NCBI RefSeq assembly: GCF_958298935.1
Contig: NC_084938.1
Location: 26,827,501-26,891,500, forward strand
From: Phragmites australis
Taxonomy: Eukaryota > Streptophyta > Magnoliopsida > Poales > Poaceae
Direction of reading: 5' to 3'
DNA length: 64,000 nucleotides
Notes under the pieces: generated by a model
Seen by the model: the letters and a program-made list of their open reading frames with translations, nothing else
Databases searched by the model: none
What the model was told of the DNA's origin: nothing
Position numbers and translations under genes: made by a program
Shown here: positions 33,313-45,982 of the stretch, piece after piece
Position numbering within the stretch: the first letter of the stretch is position 1
Layout: the number at the start of each line of letters is the position of its first letter

Positions 33313-36300
33313 ATGTCGTTCTCATCGTCGACCTCAGGGTCTCTCATGGCCTCTTCTCTCGGCCATCCGGTGTCAGAGAAACTCACCCGTGACAACTTCC
33401 TTGTCTGGCGCGCCCAAGTTCTGCCGGCCGTGCGCGGCGCTCTTCTGACCGGCTACCTCGACGGCTCCACGGTGATGCCGCCGAAGACCATCCCCGTCGC
33501 CGCCAAGACAGACAAGTCTGACGACATGGTTGAGGCTAACCCTGCCTATGCGCAATGGGTCGCTCAAGACCAACAAGTCCTTGGATACTTGCTTTCCTCG
33601 CTTTCTCGTGAGGTTCTGGTCCAGGTTGCGCATCTAGAGACTGGCGTTGATGTCTGGCAGGCCATCAGGGAGATGTTTGCCTCCCAATCCAAGTCCAGGA
33701 TTGTTCAGATCCGATCGCAGCTGTCACGTGAACAAAAAGGCGATATGACTGCTGCTGCTTACTTCACAAAGATGAAGAGTTTGGCTGATGAGATGGCCAC
33801 TGCCGGGAAGAAACTTGATGATGACGATGTTGTCTCCTACATTCTTTCGGGGTTAGATGCTGAGTACAATCCGTTTGTTGCATCGATGACCTCCAAAGAA
33901 GACCTATCCCTGAGCGATCTGTATGCTCAGCTCCTTGCTTTCGAAGCCCGTCTGAATCTTCAGAGTGACAGTGCTCAGTTTCACTCATCGTCTGCGAACT
34001 CAGCTTCCAGAGGAAGTCGCGGACAACGTGGCCGAGGGAGAGGCCGTGGGCGTGGAGGCGGTAGAGGTGGACGTGGCCGAGGAGATGGACCGCGCCCTGT
34101 CTGTCAGCTATGTTCCAAAGAAGGTCATACAGTGCACAATTGTTGGAAACGGTTTGACAAAAACTATACCGGTGAAGACACTGGTTTTCAAAATCATAAA
34201 TCCGCCTCATCTGCTATGGTCTCTTATGGTGTTGATACAAATTGGTACACCGATACCGGAGCAACGGATCACATCACAGGAGAATTGGAGAAGCTGACAA
34301 CTCGTGAGAAATATGGTGGGCAAGATCAAGTGCACACCGCCAATGGTGCAGGTATGAGAATTAGACATATTGGTCATACAAATTTTCATACCCCAAGTCA
34401 TGATTTGCATCTTAAGAATGTCTTACATGTTCCTAGTGCCACAAAAAATCTTGTTTCTGTTCACCGCCTTGCTACTGATAATAATGTCTTTCTTGAGTTT
34501 CACCCAAATTTCTTCTGTGTTAAGGACAAAATCACGAAGACACCTCTGCTGCAAGGTAGATGTGAGGGAGGCCTATACCCAATTCCTTTAAAACAAGTCA
34601 AGAGTCAAGCTCTCAGTGCCATCAAACCATCTACATCTCAATGGCATAGCCGGTTGGGTCACCCCTCTTCTGTCATAGTTCAGAAAGTTCTTGCTAGTAA
34701 TAATCTTCCTTTCATTAATGAGTCCAATAAGGATTCTATTTGTGATGCATGTCAAAAAGCAAAAAGTCATCAGTTGCCATATCCCAAGTCTTATAGAGAG
34801 TCTACTGCTGCTTTGGAGCTTATCTGCTCAGATGTTTGGGGACCTACCACTCAATCTGTAGGAAGATATAAGTACTATGTAAGCTTCATTGATAATTATA
34901 GTAAATTTACCTGGGTTTATCTTCTTAAAAACAAGTCAGATGTCTTTCAAATGTTCCTCAATTTTCAGCATCATGTTGAACGGTTGTTTGATAGGAAGAT
35001 TATTACTATGCAAACAGATTGGGGTGGAGAATATCATAAGTTAAACTCCTTTTTCCAACGAGTTGGAATATCCCATCATGTATCATGTCCTCATGCTCAT
35101 CAGCAAAATGGAGTAGCTGAACGAAAACATCGTCATATAGTAGAAGTTGGTCTTGCTCTTCTTGCTCATGCATCCATGCCCTTCAAATTTTGGGATGAAG
35201 CCTTCATTACTGCTGCATATCTCATTAATCGTACTCCTAGTAGAGTCATCAATTTCTCCACTCCTTTAGAAAAGCTTTTTCATGAGAAACCAAATTATCA
35301 GTTTCTTCGTATTTTTGGGTGCGCTTGTTGGCCCAATCTTAAACCCTACAACACAAGAAAGCTTCAATTTCGGTCCAAGCAGTGTGCTTTTCTTGGGTAT
35401 AGTAATATGCACAAAGGTTACAAGTGCCTTGATATTTCTACCAGTCGAGTTTACATATCTCGAGATGTTGTTTTTGATAAATCTATTTTTCCCTTTGCTC
35501 ATCTTCATCCTAATGCCGGCCAACAACTCCGCTCAGAAATACTTCTTCTTCATCCTAATCTTGTAAATCCAGCATCAAGCACTTCTGGGGGTATGTTCAA
35601 TCATGACCATATTTTGTCTAATTCTAATGGGCGTGTTGAGTTTGATGGTTCACAGGAGCATATGCAGGAATCTTCAAGTGCCGATCAAGATCTTATGGAA
35701 TCAGTGGCTCATGTACAAGAAGGTGCAGCTAGTCCTGAGTCTGCATCGCCTGAATATGGACATAGTATGGACACAAGTACTGATCGCCTGTCGTCACAAG
35801 CAGCTGCTGAAGCAAGTACTAATCAATCACCATCAAAGACAGTGTCTCCTGACACTTCTGTGCTGCTCGTGTCTAAAGAAAATCCATTGAGCCCTGGAGT
35901 ACTAGAACTGCAGCTGCAGTCTTCTGAACATGCCAATTCAGCTCTTGCTCCGGTGTCAAGACCCCGCACTCACTTGCAAAATAATATTCAAAAGCCTAAA
36001 TTGTTTACTGATGGTACTGTTCGATATAGCAACTATTGTTCTACAGGAGAACCTGCAGATTTACATGAGGCACTTCGTGATCAGAAGTGGAAATCGGCCA
36101 TGGATGATGAGTACATGGCACTTCTCAGGAACAAGACATGGCATCTTGTACCTTCACGGGAAGGTAAAAATGTAATAGACTGTCGTTGGATTTATAAAAT
36201 CAAAAAAAGTTCTGATGGGTCTATAGACAGATATAAGGCCAGGCTAGTGGCTAAGGGGTATAAATAGCGATATGGTATTGATTATGAGGATACCTTTAGT

Positions 36301-37581
36301 CCAGTTGTTAAAGTTGCTACTATTCGCTTGATTCTATCTATTGCAGTGTCAAATAATTGGAGTATACGACAGCTAGATGTGCAGAACGCGTTCCTTCATG
36401 GTGTTTTGGAGGAGTAAGTTTATATGAAACAACCACATGGGTATGAAGATAAGCTCAAACCACATTTTATTTGTAAACTTGATAAAGTTTTGTATGGGCT
36501 CAAACAAGCACCTCGAGCGTGGTATTCTAGATTGAGCACTAAACTTCATCAGCTTGGTTTTCTCTCTTCTAAGGCAGATACTTCTTTGTTCTTTTATAAG
36601 AAGAATGGAGTTATCATCTATTTCCTTGTATATGTTGATGATATTATTATGGTCAGTTCCTGTTAATCAGCTGCGGTGGCCTTACTTCATGACTTAAGGA
36701 CTGACTTTGCTCTAAAAGACTTGGGAGACCTTCATTATTTCTTGGGTATTGAAGTCACACGGAAGGATGATGGTATATTGCTATCACAAGGTAAATATGC
36801 ATCAGAAATAGTCACACGGGTAGGCATGAAGAATTGCAAGCCGGTAAATACGCCTCTGTCTGTTACCGAAAAACTTTCACTTCAAGAAGGGGTTCCTCTG
36901 GGTGCTGAGGATGCTACTCGATATCGAAGTATTGTGGGAGGCCTGCAATACTTGACTTTGACTAGACCAGATATTGCTTACTCAGTCAATAGGGTATGTC
37001 AGTTTTTGCATGCTCCAACTACTGTGCATTGGGCGGCAGTTAAGAGAATTCTACGATATGTTAGCAATGAGATTCATCTTGGGCTTCATATTACTAGATC
37101 ACCATCCTTTGTTATTAGTGTTTTTTCTGATGCAAACTGGGCTGGATGCCCAGATGATAGAAGATCTACTGGAGGTTTTGTAGTTTTCCTTGGTTCTAAT
37201 CTTGTGTCCTGGAGTACTAGAAAACAGGGGACTGTTTCAAGATCAAGTACAGAAGCAGAATATAAAACCTTGGCTAATGCTACAGCTGAAGTCATATGGG
37301 TACAGACTTTACTTCATGAAATTGGTATACCTCAACCAAAGACAGCTATACTTTGGTGTGATAATATTGGAGCTACCTATCTCTCTGCAAATCTAGTGTT
37401 TCATGCTCGCACAAAATATATTGAAGTTGATTATCATTTTGTGAGAGAAAGGGTTGCTCAGAAATTGTTGGATATTCGTCATATTGCTTCTAGAGATCAA
37501 GTTGCTGATAGTTTTACAAAAGCTTTGGCACTAAGACCTTTGGAACTTTTTAAACGCAATCTCAACTTGGATAAGTTGTGA
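33313..37581 (+). pseudogene. copia gag-pol polyprotein, single frame with three nonsense codons
   Basis: 1423 codons from ATG to TGA in one frame, interrupted by TAG at 36265-36267 and TAA at 36415-36417 and 36664-36666. Domains in order: copia-type gag (about residues 15-225), an Arg/Gly-rich tract (about 232-262), CCHC zinc knuckle starting CQLCSKEGHTVHNCW at residue 264, protease with DTGA (WYTDTGATDHITG, aspartate 314), integrase with HHCC zinc-binding segment (from about 443, WHSRLGH ... CDACQKAK) and DDE core (about D507, D569, E603), reverse transcriptase with [13 protein letters not shown] and YVDDIIM (about 1107), RNase H ending [15 protein letters not shown]. All three stops lie in reverse transcriptase, so the copy makes at best gag-protease-integrase. 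Confidence 0.93.
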
Positions 37582-37592
37582 TTGAGGGGGTC

Positions 37593-37755
37593 TGTTGAAA
37601 TATAGAATTAGTTGATCTGTTGTAATCTAGAGATTCTAGTTTATCTCTTTACCATACTTGTAAAACCAAATCGCATGTATCTTGGCTATTGCCTGGCAGT
37701 ATATAACACGTACGCGACCCGGTCGATGGGTATCGCTTCCACAAACGTTTTCTCA
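37593..37755 (+). repeat. 3' LTR of the young copia element
   Basis: 163 bp, TGTTGAAATATAG...TTTTCTCA, immediately after the purine tract and followed by GGGAA. Confidence 0.92.
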
Positions 37756-38658
37756 GGGAAGTGAGGTATGGTCGGAGAGAAACCGCGCGCTCGTTCGCGA
37801 CGGCAGCAGCTTGACGGACGACGGAATGGGATGCGTGCCGCATGCAGCTAGAGCGCGAGGCCGCCGGCCAGCTTCGTCCGCGTGAGAGAGCCGCTCGAGC
37901 TCTCCTCCTCCACGGGCCATCAGGCGCACGGGACAGGCAACCATGCATCGCGGGCGCGCCTCCCACGCAAGCCCTGCGCGCTTTTCTTCGCCGGCCGACG
38001 CCGTCGCCGGGAAGAGAACAACCGCGGCCGGATCGGAGGCGACCGACCACGGCGTCGGGAGCTTCGCGCGAAGGTGGCGCTCGTGGCTGGGCTTGGTCCA
38101 CCGGCCCTCGGCTCCTCGTGCACCGAGTGGCCGGGCTCAACATCCTCTCCTCTGGACTTTGGCTCGTCGGCTTCGTCGGCGCCTGTGTGTGGCCCATGAG
38201 GGCGCCTCCAAGTGCCGCCCGTTTAAGCTTGCAATCATGGACTCTTTTCGTCATCTTTCGAAAGCTTGCATGCAAGAAATCCGTGTCCTGCTGTGCCATC
38301 GCTAAGGCCTTTGGATCGTGGATTTTGCAAATATATACTTAGATTATGATACAATTCACAATCCATTCAAGTTGAGCTTCTACAATCCAGCGGGGAAACA
38401 AACTGAGGGAACCGCGGGCGTTCATCTGAGGCAAGCACTTCGCAATCAGAGGTGACTTCGGCAAAGCAATGCACCCATGCACAGAAAAGCGCTGATACGG
38501 TTCCAATGTATAACTTATCATAAATGTGCTGAAATCTGACATATCACCAAGGTGCTAAGTTTCATTTTCCTCTTCAACGTGTAGCACTTTTCTCTCAAGA
38601 TGAGTCCCACCACGTACTATAAAAATTATAGTCCTCTCTTCTAAGGCGTTGCTTGTTA
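37756..38658. other. GC-rich spacer after the copia element
   Basis: 37770-38240 is GC-rich and open in most frames on both strands. None of the translations shows a domain, signal or conserved motif. The remainder is AT-rich with no feature I can support. Confidence 0.4.
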
Positions 38659-39023
38659 GAGTATCTTCAACTAAACCCTTTTCTCACCCTCTATCCTATA
38701 TTTAAGAAAAAAAACGATGAAAATCGATCTCCAACCGACCCCTATCCGACCCTCTTTATTTAAGAAGCCCTCAAATCTCCTCCCTCACTCCCTACATCTA
38801 GAGGCTCCTCATCTAAGCCCTCATTTAGGAGAGAGGAGAGAGAGAGGAAGAGAGGGGAGAGAGAGTTACCAGATATTAATAAAATAGAGGTGATTCGAAT
38901 ATAGGGAGTCAAATATGAGGAATCGGTTGAAACATGTTGAGAAATAGAGAATGAAATCTGAATAAGAAGCCCCTAAATAAAAAGAATAAAAGATTAAATA
39001 TGAAGATTTGGTTGAAGATGCTC
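38659..39023. mobile_element. Tourist-like (PIF/Harbinger) MITE with TTA duplication
   Basis: 365 bp, GAGTATCTTCAACTAAACCC at the left and, inverted, TTTGGTTGAAGATGCTC at the right, flanked by TTA at 38656-38658 and 39024-39026. It contains an AGGAGAGAGGAGAGAGAGAG-type purine tract. No coding capacity. Confidence 0.8.
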
Positions 39024-39026
39024 TTA

Positions 39027-39556
39027 GGTCCCAAGTAAAGAACCTGAGAATTCAACGCTGGAGCTGCTCTTATGAAAAACGGACTCTTGACTCTTCTGTT
39101 GGGGTCAGAGACTGATTCCTTACGTCCTGAGTCAGAGAAATTATTCTAAACTAGATCCATCTGTGCCACCTCGACCACCGGACGCAAGAAACTACAGGAC
39201 ATCTGGCACCTCACAAGAGTAAACCCTAATTGGCTCAGAACATGTCACCAACTAGAAGTGGTGTGCCTACACGCGTATCATCGAGCGACGACGCTGTAAA
39301 AACAAACCAGAAATCACTCGCATGAATAAATTTGGACCGTTTTCATTCACATTCCACAAAGAAACGGTGGCCAAGCAACCACAGTATATGACCGAAAACA
39401 AGAGAATAATCCAACACAAGCATACCAAGTCTAGCAATATCTTGCAAAAACTGCAGCCGCCGATGAACAGACAAGAGTAGCACCATCATTCAGTATTCAT
39501 CATTTCAACACGAAACCCTGAACCAGTTCGCTTTTTGCAGGAGTTTTTGGCTGTCT
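39027..39556. other. Region 3' of NTF2, including its presumed 3' UTR
   Basis: Lies immediately downstream of the NTF2 stop on the - strand. No other gene or repeat recognised. Confidence 0.4.
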
Positions 39557-42450
39557 TTAACCGTAGTTCAGGCGGAACATGTCATTCTGCACGAAGAAGC
39601 TCCCCCCAGTTGGCAGTAAATGGAACACCTACAGAAACAGAGAATCACGATGTAAGCAAACACCAGGAATACTTTTGGCCATCGCTCAGATACTATAATT
39701 CAAAATAGAAAAGGAGACTGCACAGATGTAATTTTCATGGAACCTATCAACTCTGAGACATGCATCCTACCAGAAACAAAAACCATCCACGATTCGGTGC
39801 ACTAAACCGACCACATTCATGCAGACAGAGCAGCTTGAACACAAAATCGTAATCTGAATTTATTTACTGGAAAAAGATAATACAAAAACGAAGAGAATCA
39901 AGAAAAATCAACCAAGAGCAGCACTCTTGAAAGTGAAAAAGAATACACCACGGGATCTTACAGTTTTATAAATCATGGATTGATAAAGAGGGAGGATAAC
40001 TGAGATTTAATCCACCTACATCTATTCAAAATACACGGTATATGAATCACTAGCCACTTTATTTGGGAGGACCATCAAATATCATTTGAATACAATAAGC
40101 AGAGCTTAACTCTACCTGGAAGCTTCACCTTGCATATTGCAAATAAACTGGATTACTACTAATTACTTAATTAGTAATCAAGTTGCAAAATATGGATGAC
40201 AAAATTGATTTACTTAACCAAGATAATTCCAAAAATTTCAATTTAATGCTCACATGTTGATCACTGGGGAGGCTTCATGAAGACAAAAAGATACATGCTG
40301 CATACTGGATGAACTTATCCGGAAGATCCATACAGCTAGAACCTTATTCGAATTGGATAAGGTTAGCTACATGGACGGTAGGAGAAGTTAAAACTAAAAA
40401 GTTATGTGTATGGCTTCCAAAATCAACATGCATATGAATCAAAGCTAGATTTGGGACCTAGTGTTCTTATAAAAGGTGCACTTATAATTATTGACGTTAT
40501 ACAAAAGATGGCATGCACGTGTTATACAAGTCAGCATTTTATCAATATACAAGTCTACCAACTTCTAACGATTCATAAAGTAACATGGTTGGTGTTCTAT
40601 CATAATGTTTGGTGCCAGAAGTCATCTAATCGATATGCAGCTTGATGTAGAAAAATGCAAAAGGACCAATCAGCACAAATCACCTAAAAAATGTTGAGGA
40701 CATGTAGATTGTTTCACTTGCTTATTGTAGGTTGGCCAATATATTTTTTTTTTGACACCACACAGAAACCTTGTTGATCATTTGAGAGGCAACTTACTCA
40801 TACACTAACAAAATCTGTAGATAACCCCATAATATAAGTACCACTTTTCTTTTGGCAGGAAATGACTTCCAGACTACAGCTACATTAAAAGACTGGTTTC
40901 AAATTTAATGCCCAGTAAAAGAATTTGTGAAGTGAAAGCTAAAGGATGGAAGCACAAAGAGTTAGATGTGCACACCACTAAACCATAAGATTCTCAAAAG
41001 ATCTCATTCCATTTTTTAAGTGAAACAGAAATTTAAGGAAAATGCAGTATAATGTGTATTCCATTTCATTGTTAATACAGAAAGAATTCAAGCAAATATG
41101 TCCCATAACTCGTGAGAATTAAGACACTAAACGGAAGTGCAAGAAAAGAGATGGACAAGCAGGCTCCCAAACACAAGAACAATCCACATCTGTAATCAAT
41201 GTCTCCAATACTAAAGCAAAACAAGAACGAAACGATAAGGGACATGATAATCAAATCAATACTTAACCAGGCATAACTCATTTCATCACATTAAAGTTTG
41301 ATCCACTAGAGTCTACAAACAATGCAAGAAATATGGAACCAATGCAACAGAGCACAATCCATGTCTAATCTAAGCAGGAAAATGCCATACATCAGCATTC
41401 ACCGGCAGCATCGCAAAAAAAATTACAAAGGCAAACAAAAGATTGGGAAAATCACACTTGCAATCAAAAAAATACAGACTAGTTGCCTTCCAACAGAAAA
41501 TCCTACGATAGCGCACCAGAGAAGGCCGTACAGATGAAAACCCTCGAGCACTAAAGAAGAAAGGGCATTATCAGCGCAAAATTGCACACCAACATATTCG
41601 ATGACAACTGCTTGGAAAGTTCTGGAAGCGACTTGTAGACTATGCAGCTAAGACCAACGACCAATAGATCGTTAAAACAACTAGACACCAGCATATCCAA
41701 AGTATCAAATCTGGAGATATTTCTGGATAACTACACGATTAAAAAAATGAACAACCAGGGATCAACATAAACAAGTAAATGGAGATCAAAACAATGCAGA
41801 TTGCCTTGCAGTATTACGCGAACGGCAGCCAGCGGACACTACAAATGCTCCAAGACGAAGATCCATTTGCCACAATTCGCAACTCCAACATAACGATAGC
41901 GGACCAAACAATCACTATACTGAGCGTCGAGACAGAGACCAGACCCATCAGGACAGTTAGCACAGATCAGTCACGCGACTCATACTAACAAACAAATCGA
42001 GAGAGTTCTAGCGATCAACACAAGACCAGGTCAGATCAGATCAGGTGTCAGATCAGCGCCGACTAGACACAAGCAAGGGGAGTCTTAATCTTACGCGGTG
42101 TGAGAGACAGGCAGGGAGGAATGGGATCGAATCGTGAGAATGCAGACCTGGGAGAACCTGAGGGGGTGGTCCTCAGGGCCGGTGAGGATGGTGCCGGAGA
42201 CGAAGACGAGCATGCCTCCCTGGGGCCCCGAGGGCTGACAGTCGACGGTGACGACCGTGTGCCGGCACTGCTGGAAGGGGAGCGAGCCGAGCTTGTTGGC
42301 GATGGCGGCGGGGCCGAGGAACTTCTGGCCCTCGAAGGTGAGCATGGAGCCCTCCTGGTACAGCCCCACCAGCCCCCCGCGGTTGGTGTCGAACGTCCGG
42401 TAGTAGTGGTCCACGAACGCCTTCGCCACCGTGTCCGGGTCCATCGCCAT
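39557..42450 (-). CDS. NTF2: Nuclear transport factor 2 (NTF2), 2 coding exons
   Basis: Small dimeric carrier that imports RanGDP into the nucleus by binding Ran and FG nucleoporins. Exons on the - strand: 42450-42148 (101 codons) and 39628-39557 (23 codons plus stop), 124 aa, the usual NTF2 size; phase-0 GT-AG intron of 2.5 kb. Exon 1 encodes DPDTVAKAFVDHYYRTFDTN, then GLVGLYQEGSMLTFEGQKFL and DCQPSGPQGGMLVFVSGTIL; exon 2 encodes VFHLLPTGGSFFVQNDMFRL-NYG. The whole cone-shaped NTF2 fold is covered. Family proteins often begin MDPD, so the second ATG (42444) may be the true start. The intron is AT-rich with no transposon that I could delimit. The gene is transcribed divergently from the transporter at 47991. 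Confidence 0.93.
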
Positions 42451-42628
42451 CGCCTCGCCGCCGCGCCGCGCGCTAGGGTTTCGTGCTCTGGTAGTGGGGG
42501 ACTTGGCGGTGCGAGGGAGGACGAGGCGAGGGGATCGTGATGGAAAGCGAGCCTCTGCGTGGGCCGTGGGGCGGGGGGTTGGCGTGGAGAGGACGCGACG
42601 TTGTCGGGGTCGGGGCTGGGCTGCATGT

Positions 42629-42690
42629 CAGGGCCGAGGAGAGAGATGCAGTGCAGGGCCGAGGAGAGAGATGCTGTGCAGGGCCGAAAC
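42629..42690. repeat. 25-bp tandem repeat upstream of NTF2
   Basis: CAGGGCCGAGGAGAGAGATG plus 5 bp occurs twice in tandem (42629-42653 and 42654-42678, one or two mismatches), with a third partial unit. It lies 180 bp upstream of the NTF2 start, within its likely promoter or 5' UTR. Confidence 0.8.
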
Positions 42691-42978
42691 GCAACGAGAC
42701 GGAGGGAGGAAGACGCATCCAGACCAAATAGCGTGGGTTTGGTTTACTTCACCCATGGGGGTCGTATAGGTAGTTTAACCAAAGTTATTAAAAAAAAATA
42801 ATGTTTGATTACTGTTTAGATAAGGTGAGTTAAGTTTTGTTTAATTGATTGAATCTTAGACAATGATATAAGACTTTTACATTACGATTAGTTGCTCGTA
42901 TAAAAATGATTTTGTGACACTGATAAGTGAGTTTATATTGATGATAAGATTTAATATTTATAGCAATTATTATAGGGA

Positions 42979-43721
42979 TGATTGGCTTAATGGGCGACCA
43001 ATAAACAGTATATGCGACCAGTGCGCGGAATCTGCAACCAGTGAATAGTACTTACGACCAGTGAACAATACCCTGACTAGCGACCAGGCGATACGGACAG
43101 ATATTCGGATTGAGAATGTAGTCGAATCAAAGAAGGTCGAACTGAAATAAAGGGCATTCAGATAGATATATGGAAATTTATGTGGTTGAATAGGAAAGAT
43201 ATATTAGTTATAGAAAAATTAGGATCAGAAAGTATAGTCGAATCATATCTACGAGTTTTATTCGGTTTGTATTAGAAGCCATGATCTTATACGATTAAGA
43301 CCTGCTGCCCTTCAAATATGAGAGGGTTATAGCCGATTGAGATCATCCAACACAATTGACACAAAATCAATCTATTATCATGTCTTTTTAATTTTCATCC
43401 CGTTTACTCCACTTTTCTTTTTCCTCCTACTGTTGTCACCCTTGATCTCCACGACCTAGGGCAAACCACCGATAGACTGTGCCCTGACAAGGTCCCTTCT
43501 GGGTGCGATTTGCTAATGATAATCCGTCGCTGCAGTACCAGACTAGGCTTCGCAAGTGCTGCTCGCCAGGTTATCCTTTGCCGGTTTTCTCATAAATTGA
43601 TCGCTCGTTGTCATGAAAGCGCAATAGTTACCCCTGCTGTTATATGCCATGTGTGTGCTGCTGCAGATTGCACACGAGGTGCTCTTGTGTTAGCATGAAG
43701 ATCCATATTTTTGTGTCAACA
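42979..43721 (+). repeat. 5' LTR of the gag-only gypsy element
   Basis: Starts TGATTGGCTTAATGGGCGAC and ends TTTTTGTGTCAACA before the PBS. The left border is chosen from TG and the repeat-like GCGACCAGTG motifs at 43015-43085, so it is approximate. Confidence 0.55.
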
Positions 43722-45259
43722 TATTTTGACGACTCCGTTGGGGAATTGACTTCTTTAGCCACGACACAATATGAATCTGAGATCATCACCAACAACATCA
43801 TCACGCCATCTATCTATATCAAGCCAGAGGTACAATTTGCAAGTGTGTTACCTGTTTCTCAAGCTTATCTTGCAAATACAATAAATATGCCTCTTAATAC
43901 TGCTATGCATGCGCTCTCTAGTTATGTAAGTACTATGCAAGGACTATGTGATGGTAATGAACACCCCATGTTAAATAATGTTGGTACTACAAATTTTAAT
44001 AATATTAGCAGCATGCAGCAAGAATTTATATTCTTAATTCATCGTCATTATTTACACCCTCTAGTGTACCACAAACCAGCATGCCAATGGATAATCATTA
44101 TGACAGAGTTGATATGATAGGATCGGCCAATTATTTTGAGCATCATATGTTACATCAAATGCTTTTAGATCAGAGGCAACACACTATATTTTTTCAGCAC
44201 CATATGCAAGACATAATGTATATAATTCGGCTTCATATACCACCAATTTTGGCCGAATAGATAGGAATTCAGAAAATATGCATTTGCCCCCAAACAACAC
44301 TGTAGCATATAGTGTATCCACTACATCACCTCAGAGTTTCGGTATTCCTTATAGTTCATTAATGGAAAGCTATTTTAGTGTTTCTCAATAAAATACATCA
44401 CGTGTGCAGCCCAAAATGTTGTATTCGTGTGATACATCACAAGCACATACCTTTACCCCAAAGTAACAAGTTGATCTCACACCTACTAGATTCATAGCCG
44501 AGCGACATATAGGGCCTAAATGTATCGAGGGACAATCTGATATGAACAGAGATAAAAGCATGTAGGATATGTGAAGAAGTTTTAGAGTATGAAGGTAGAA
44601 AATAATTGATTAATTTGATATGGGAGATTGTTAGTTTCTATAATTCAAATTTGGGTTCAGGGGAATGAAGGCCGGCAACTGTTGAAAAATGTATCGGCTA
44701 AAACTAGTTTTGGGCATAGAAAATGGGTGGTCTCAGATGAGGAACAAAAGGCTAGTATTTTGATAAAGTATCATTGTGTAAATCGTAAGGGTGTATCACA
44801 AAATTTGGATGACAGCCATGGTGTGCAACAGCGCATAGCCGAACACGAAAAGCATTCTGGAGGTAGTCAATCTGATGAGGAAAGAAATCATAGTATCTCT
44901 AATGCTAGTATAGTCAAATAACATACGGGTAGTTTGGTTGTGCAAAAATAATAGGAGATCATAGCGTGATTGAAGTAGAATTGTGAGAACGGTAGAAAAA
45001 GCTGCTTTTGTGCTATCGAAAAACAAAGCAATGTGTCGTTAAGATAAAGGAGCTTCCATCTATGGATACTCTGCTAAAAGAGGTACAATATGCAATTGTG
45101 TTATTTGCTTTCCTATCTGATTCTATAGTTTCAATAGATAAATATATTGGTGATACTATGCTTAATGGTTCCGAAAGATTGGATAAAGAAGGTAATGTAA
45201 GTAAATAATTAAGTTCGAGTACAAATATAAAAAAACCAATTACTATTGCATATAAACAG

Positions 45260-45982
45260 TTGGTTAGTGACCATGGTAATATGGTTCCATACCTGCGGGG
45301 TTTTAAAGTGCTAGAGCTTGCAAAATTCACAGGTAAGGATGGTAGAATTGTTGTAGAATTTGTCAGCCAAGTTCTTGCGTCATATGGGAAGGCCGATAAT
45401 AGTAATATATTAAAGTTAGAATCATTTCTAGGTATTGTATTTATATGGGTTATTTTACTTATTTTAAACTCGGTCTATATTTGGTCACAAATGGGGTATA
45501 AGTTTTGTGATTATTTTAGATTTAGAGATACAAGGCCAAGGCTGAAAGAATTTGAGAAGACTGATATTAAGGAAATAGGGTGTAATCATAGGATATCAGA
45601 CAAGACAAAGACAAACAAATGTATACTCGAATGGGTAGATAACAAGTCTGAACCATTCGTTTGCTTAGACTTAAAGTTGTCTCCACATAAGGATCGGCTA
45701 AAGAGGAAAAAGTATACATTTGATATGACTATGTGTGATCAAAATTTTGATGTCTTATTTCAAGATAATTATATTAGATTCTTTGATCACCATATCATAC
45801 CATCACTTCAAGAATTAGGTGAACATGCATATTGCAAGTGTCATAATTTGTTTGCTTATAGTACTAATGATTGTAACATGTTTCGCCGATAAATACAATC
45901 GGCTATTAGTGAAGGGCAACTAAAATTTGTAGATTGTCCAAAGACAAGGAGGCATGGGTAGACAAAAAGCCTTGTCTTTTGA
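45260..45982 (+). pseudogene. gypsy gag fragment
   Basis: From about 45300: LELAKFTGKDGRIVVEFVSQ, the start of the plant gypsy gag domain. Near the end come KKYTFDMTMCDQNFDVLFQD and HAYCKCHNLFAYSTNDCNMF, the family's C-terminal zinc-knuckle-like signature, continuing past a stop as QSAISEGQLKF. The central segment is rearranged (a hydrophobic stretch replaces the expected core). Further gag-like debris, basic and Ser/Lys-rich, continues to about 46915. Not translatable as one protein. Confidence 0.72.

Larger units (their letters stand above)
33123..37755 (+). mobile_element. Young full-length Ty1/copia retrotransposon with target duplication
   Basis: 5' LTR 33123-33268 and 3' LTR 37593-37755, both TG...CA; 5-bp target duplication GGGAA at 33118-33122 and 37756-37760. 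The PBS TGGTATCAGGAG (initiator Met tRNA type) is at 33269 and a purine tract (TGAGGGGG) is at 37583-37590. One long reading frame lies between. The LTRs differ by two substitutions (33154-region C/T and one A/G near 33247) plus a 17-bp deletion in the 5' LTR between two TTG repeats, so insertion is recent. The element lies between the FLC-like gene and NTF2. Confidence 0.95.

Noticed and set aside
37649..38342. Several frames of 100-216 codons after the copia element
   Set aside because: GC-rich block open in most frames on both strands without motifs.
42063..42626. 187-codon - strand frame overlapping NTF2
   Set aside because: Out-of-frame shadow of NTF2 exon 1 and its upstream region; low-complexity Ser/Arg/Pro translation.
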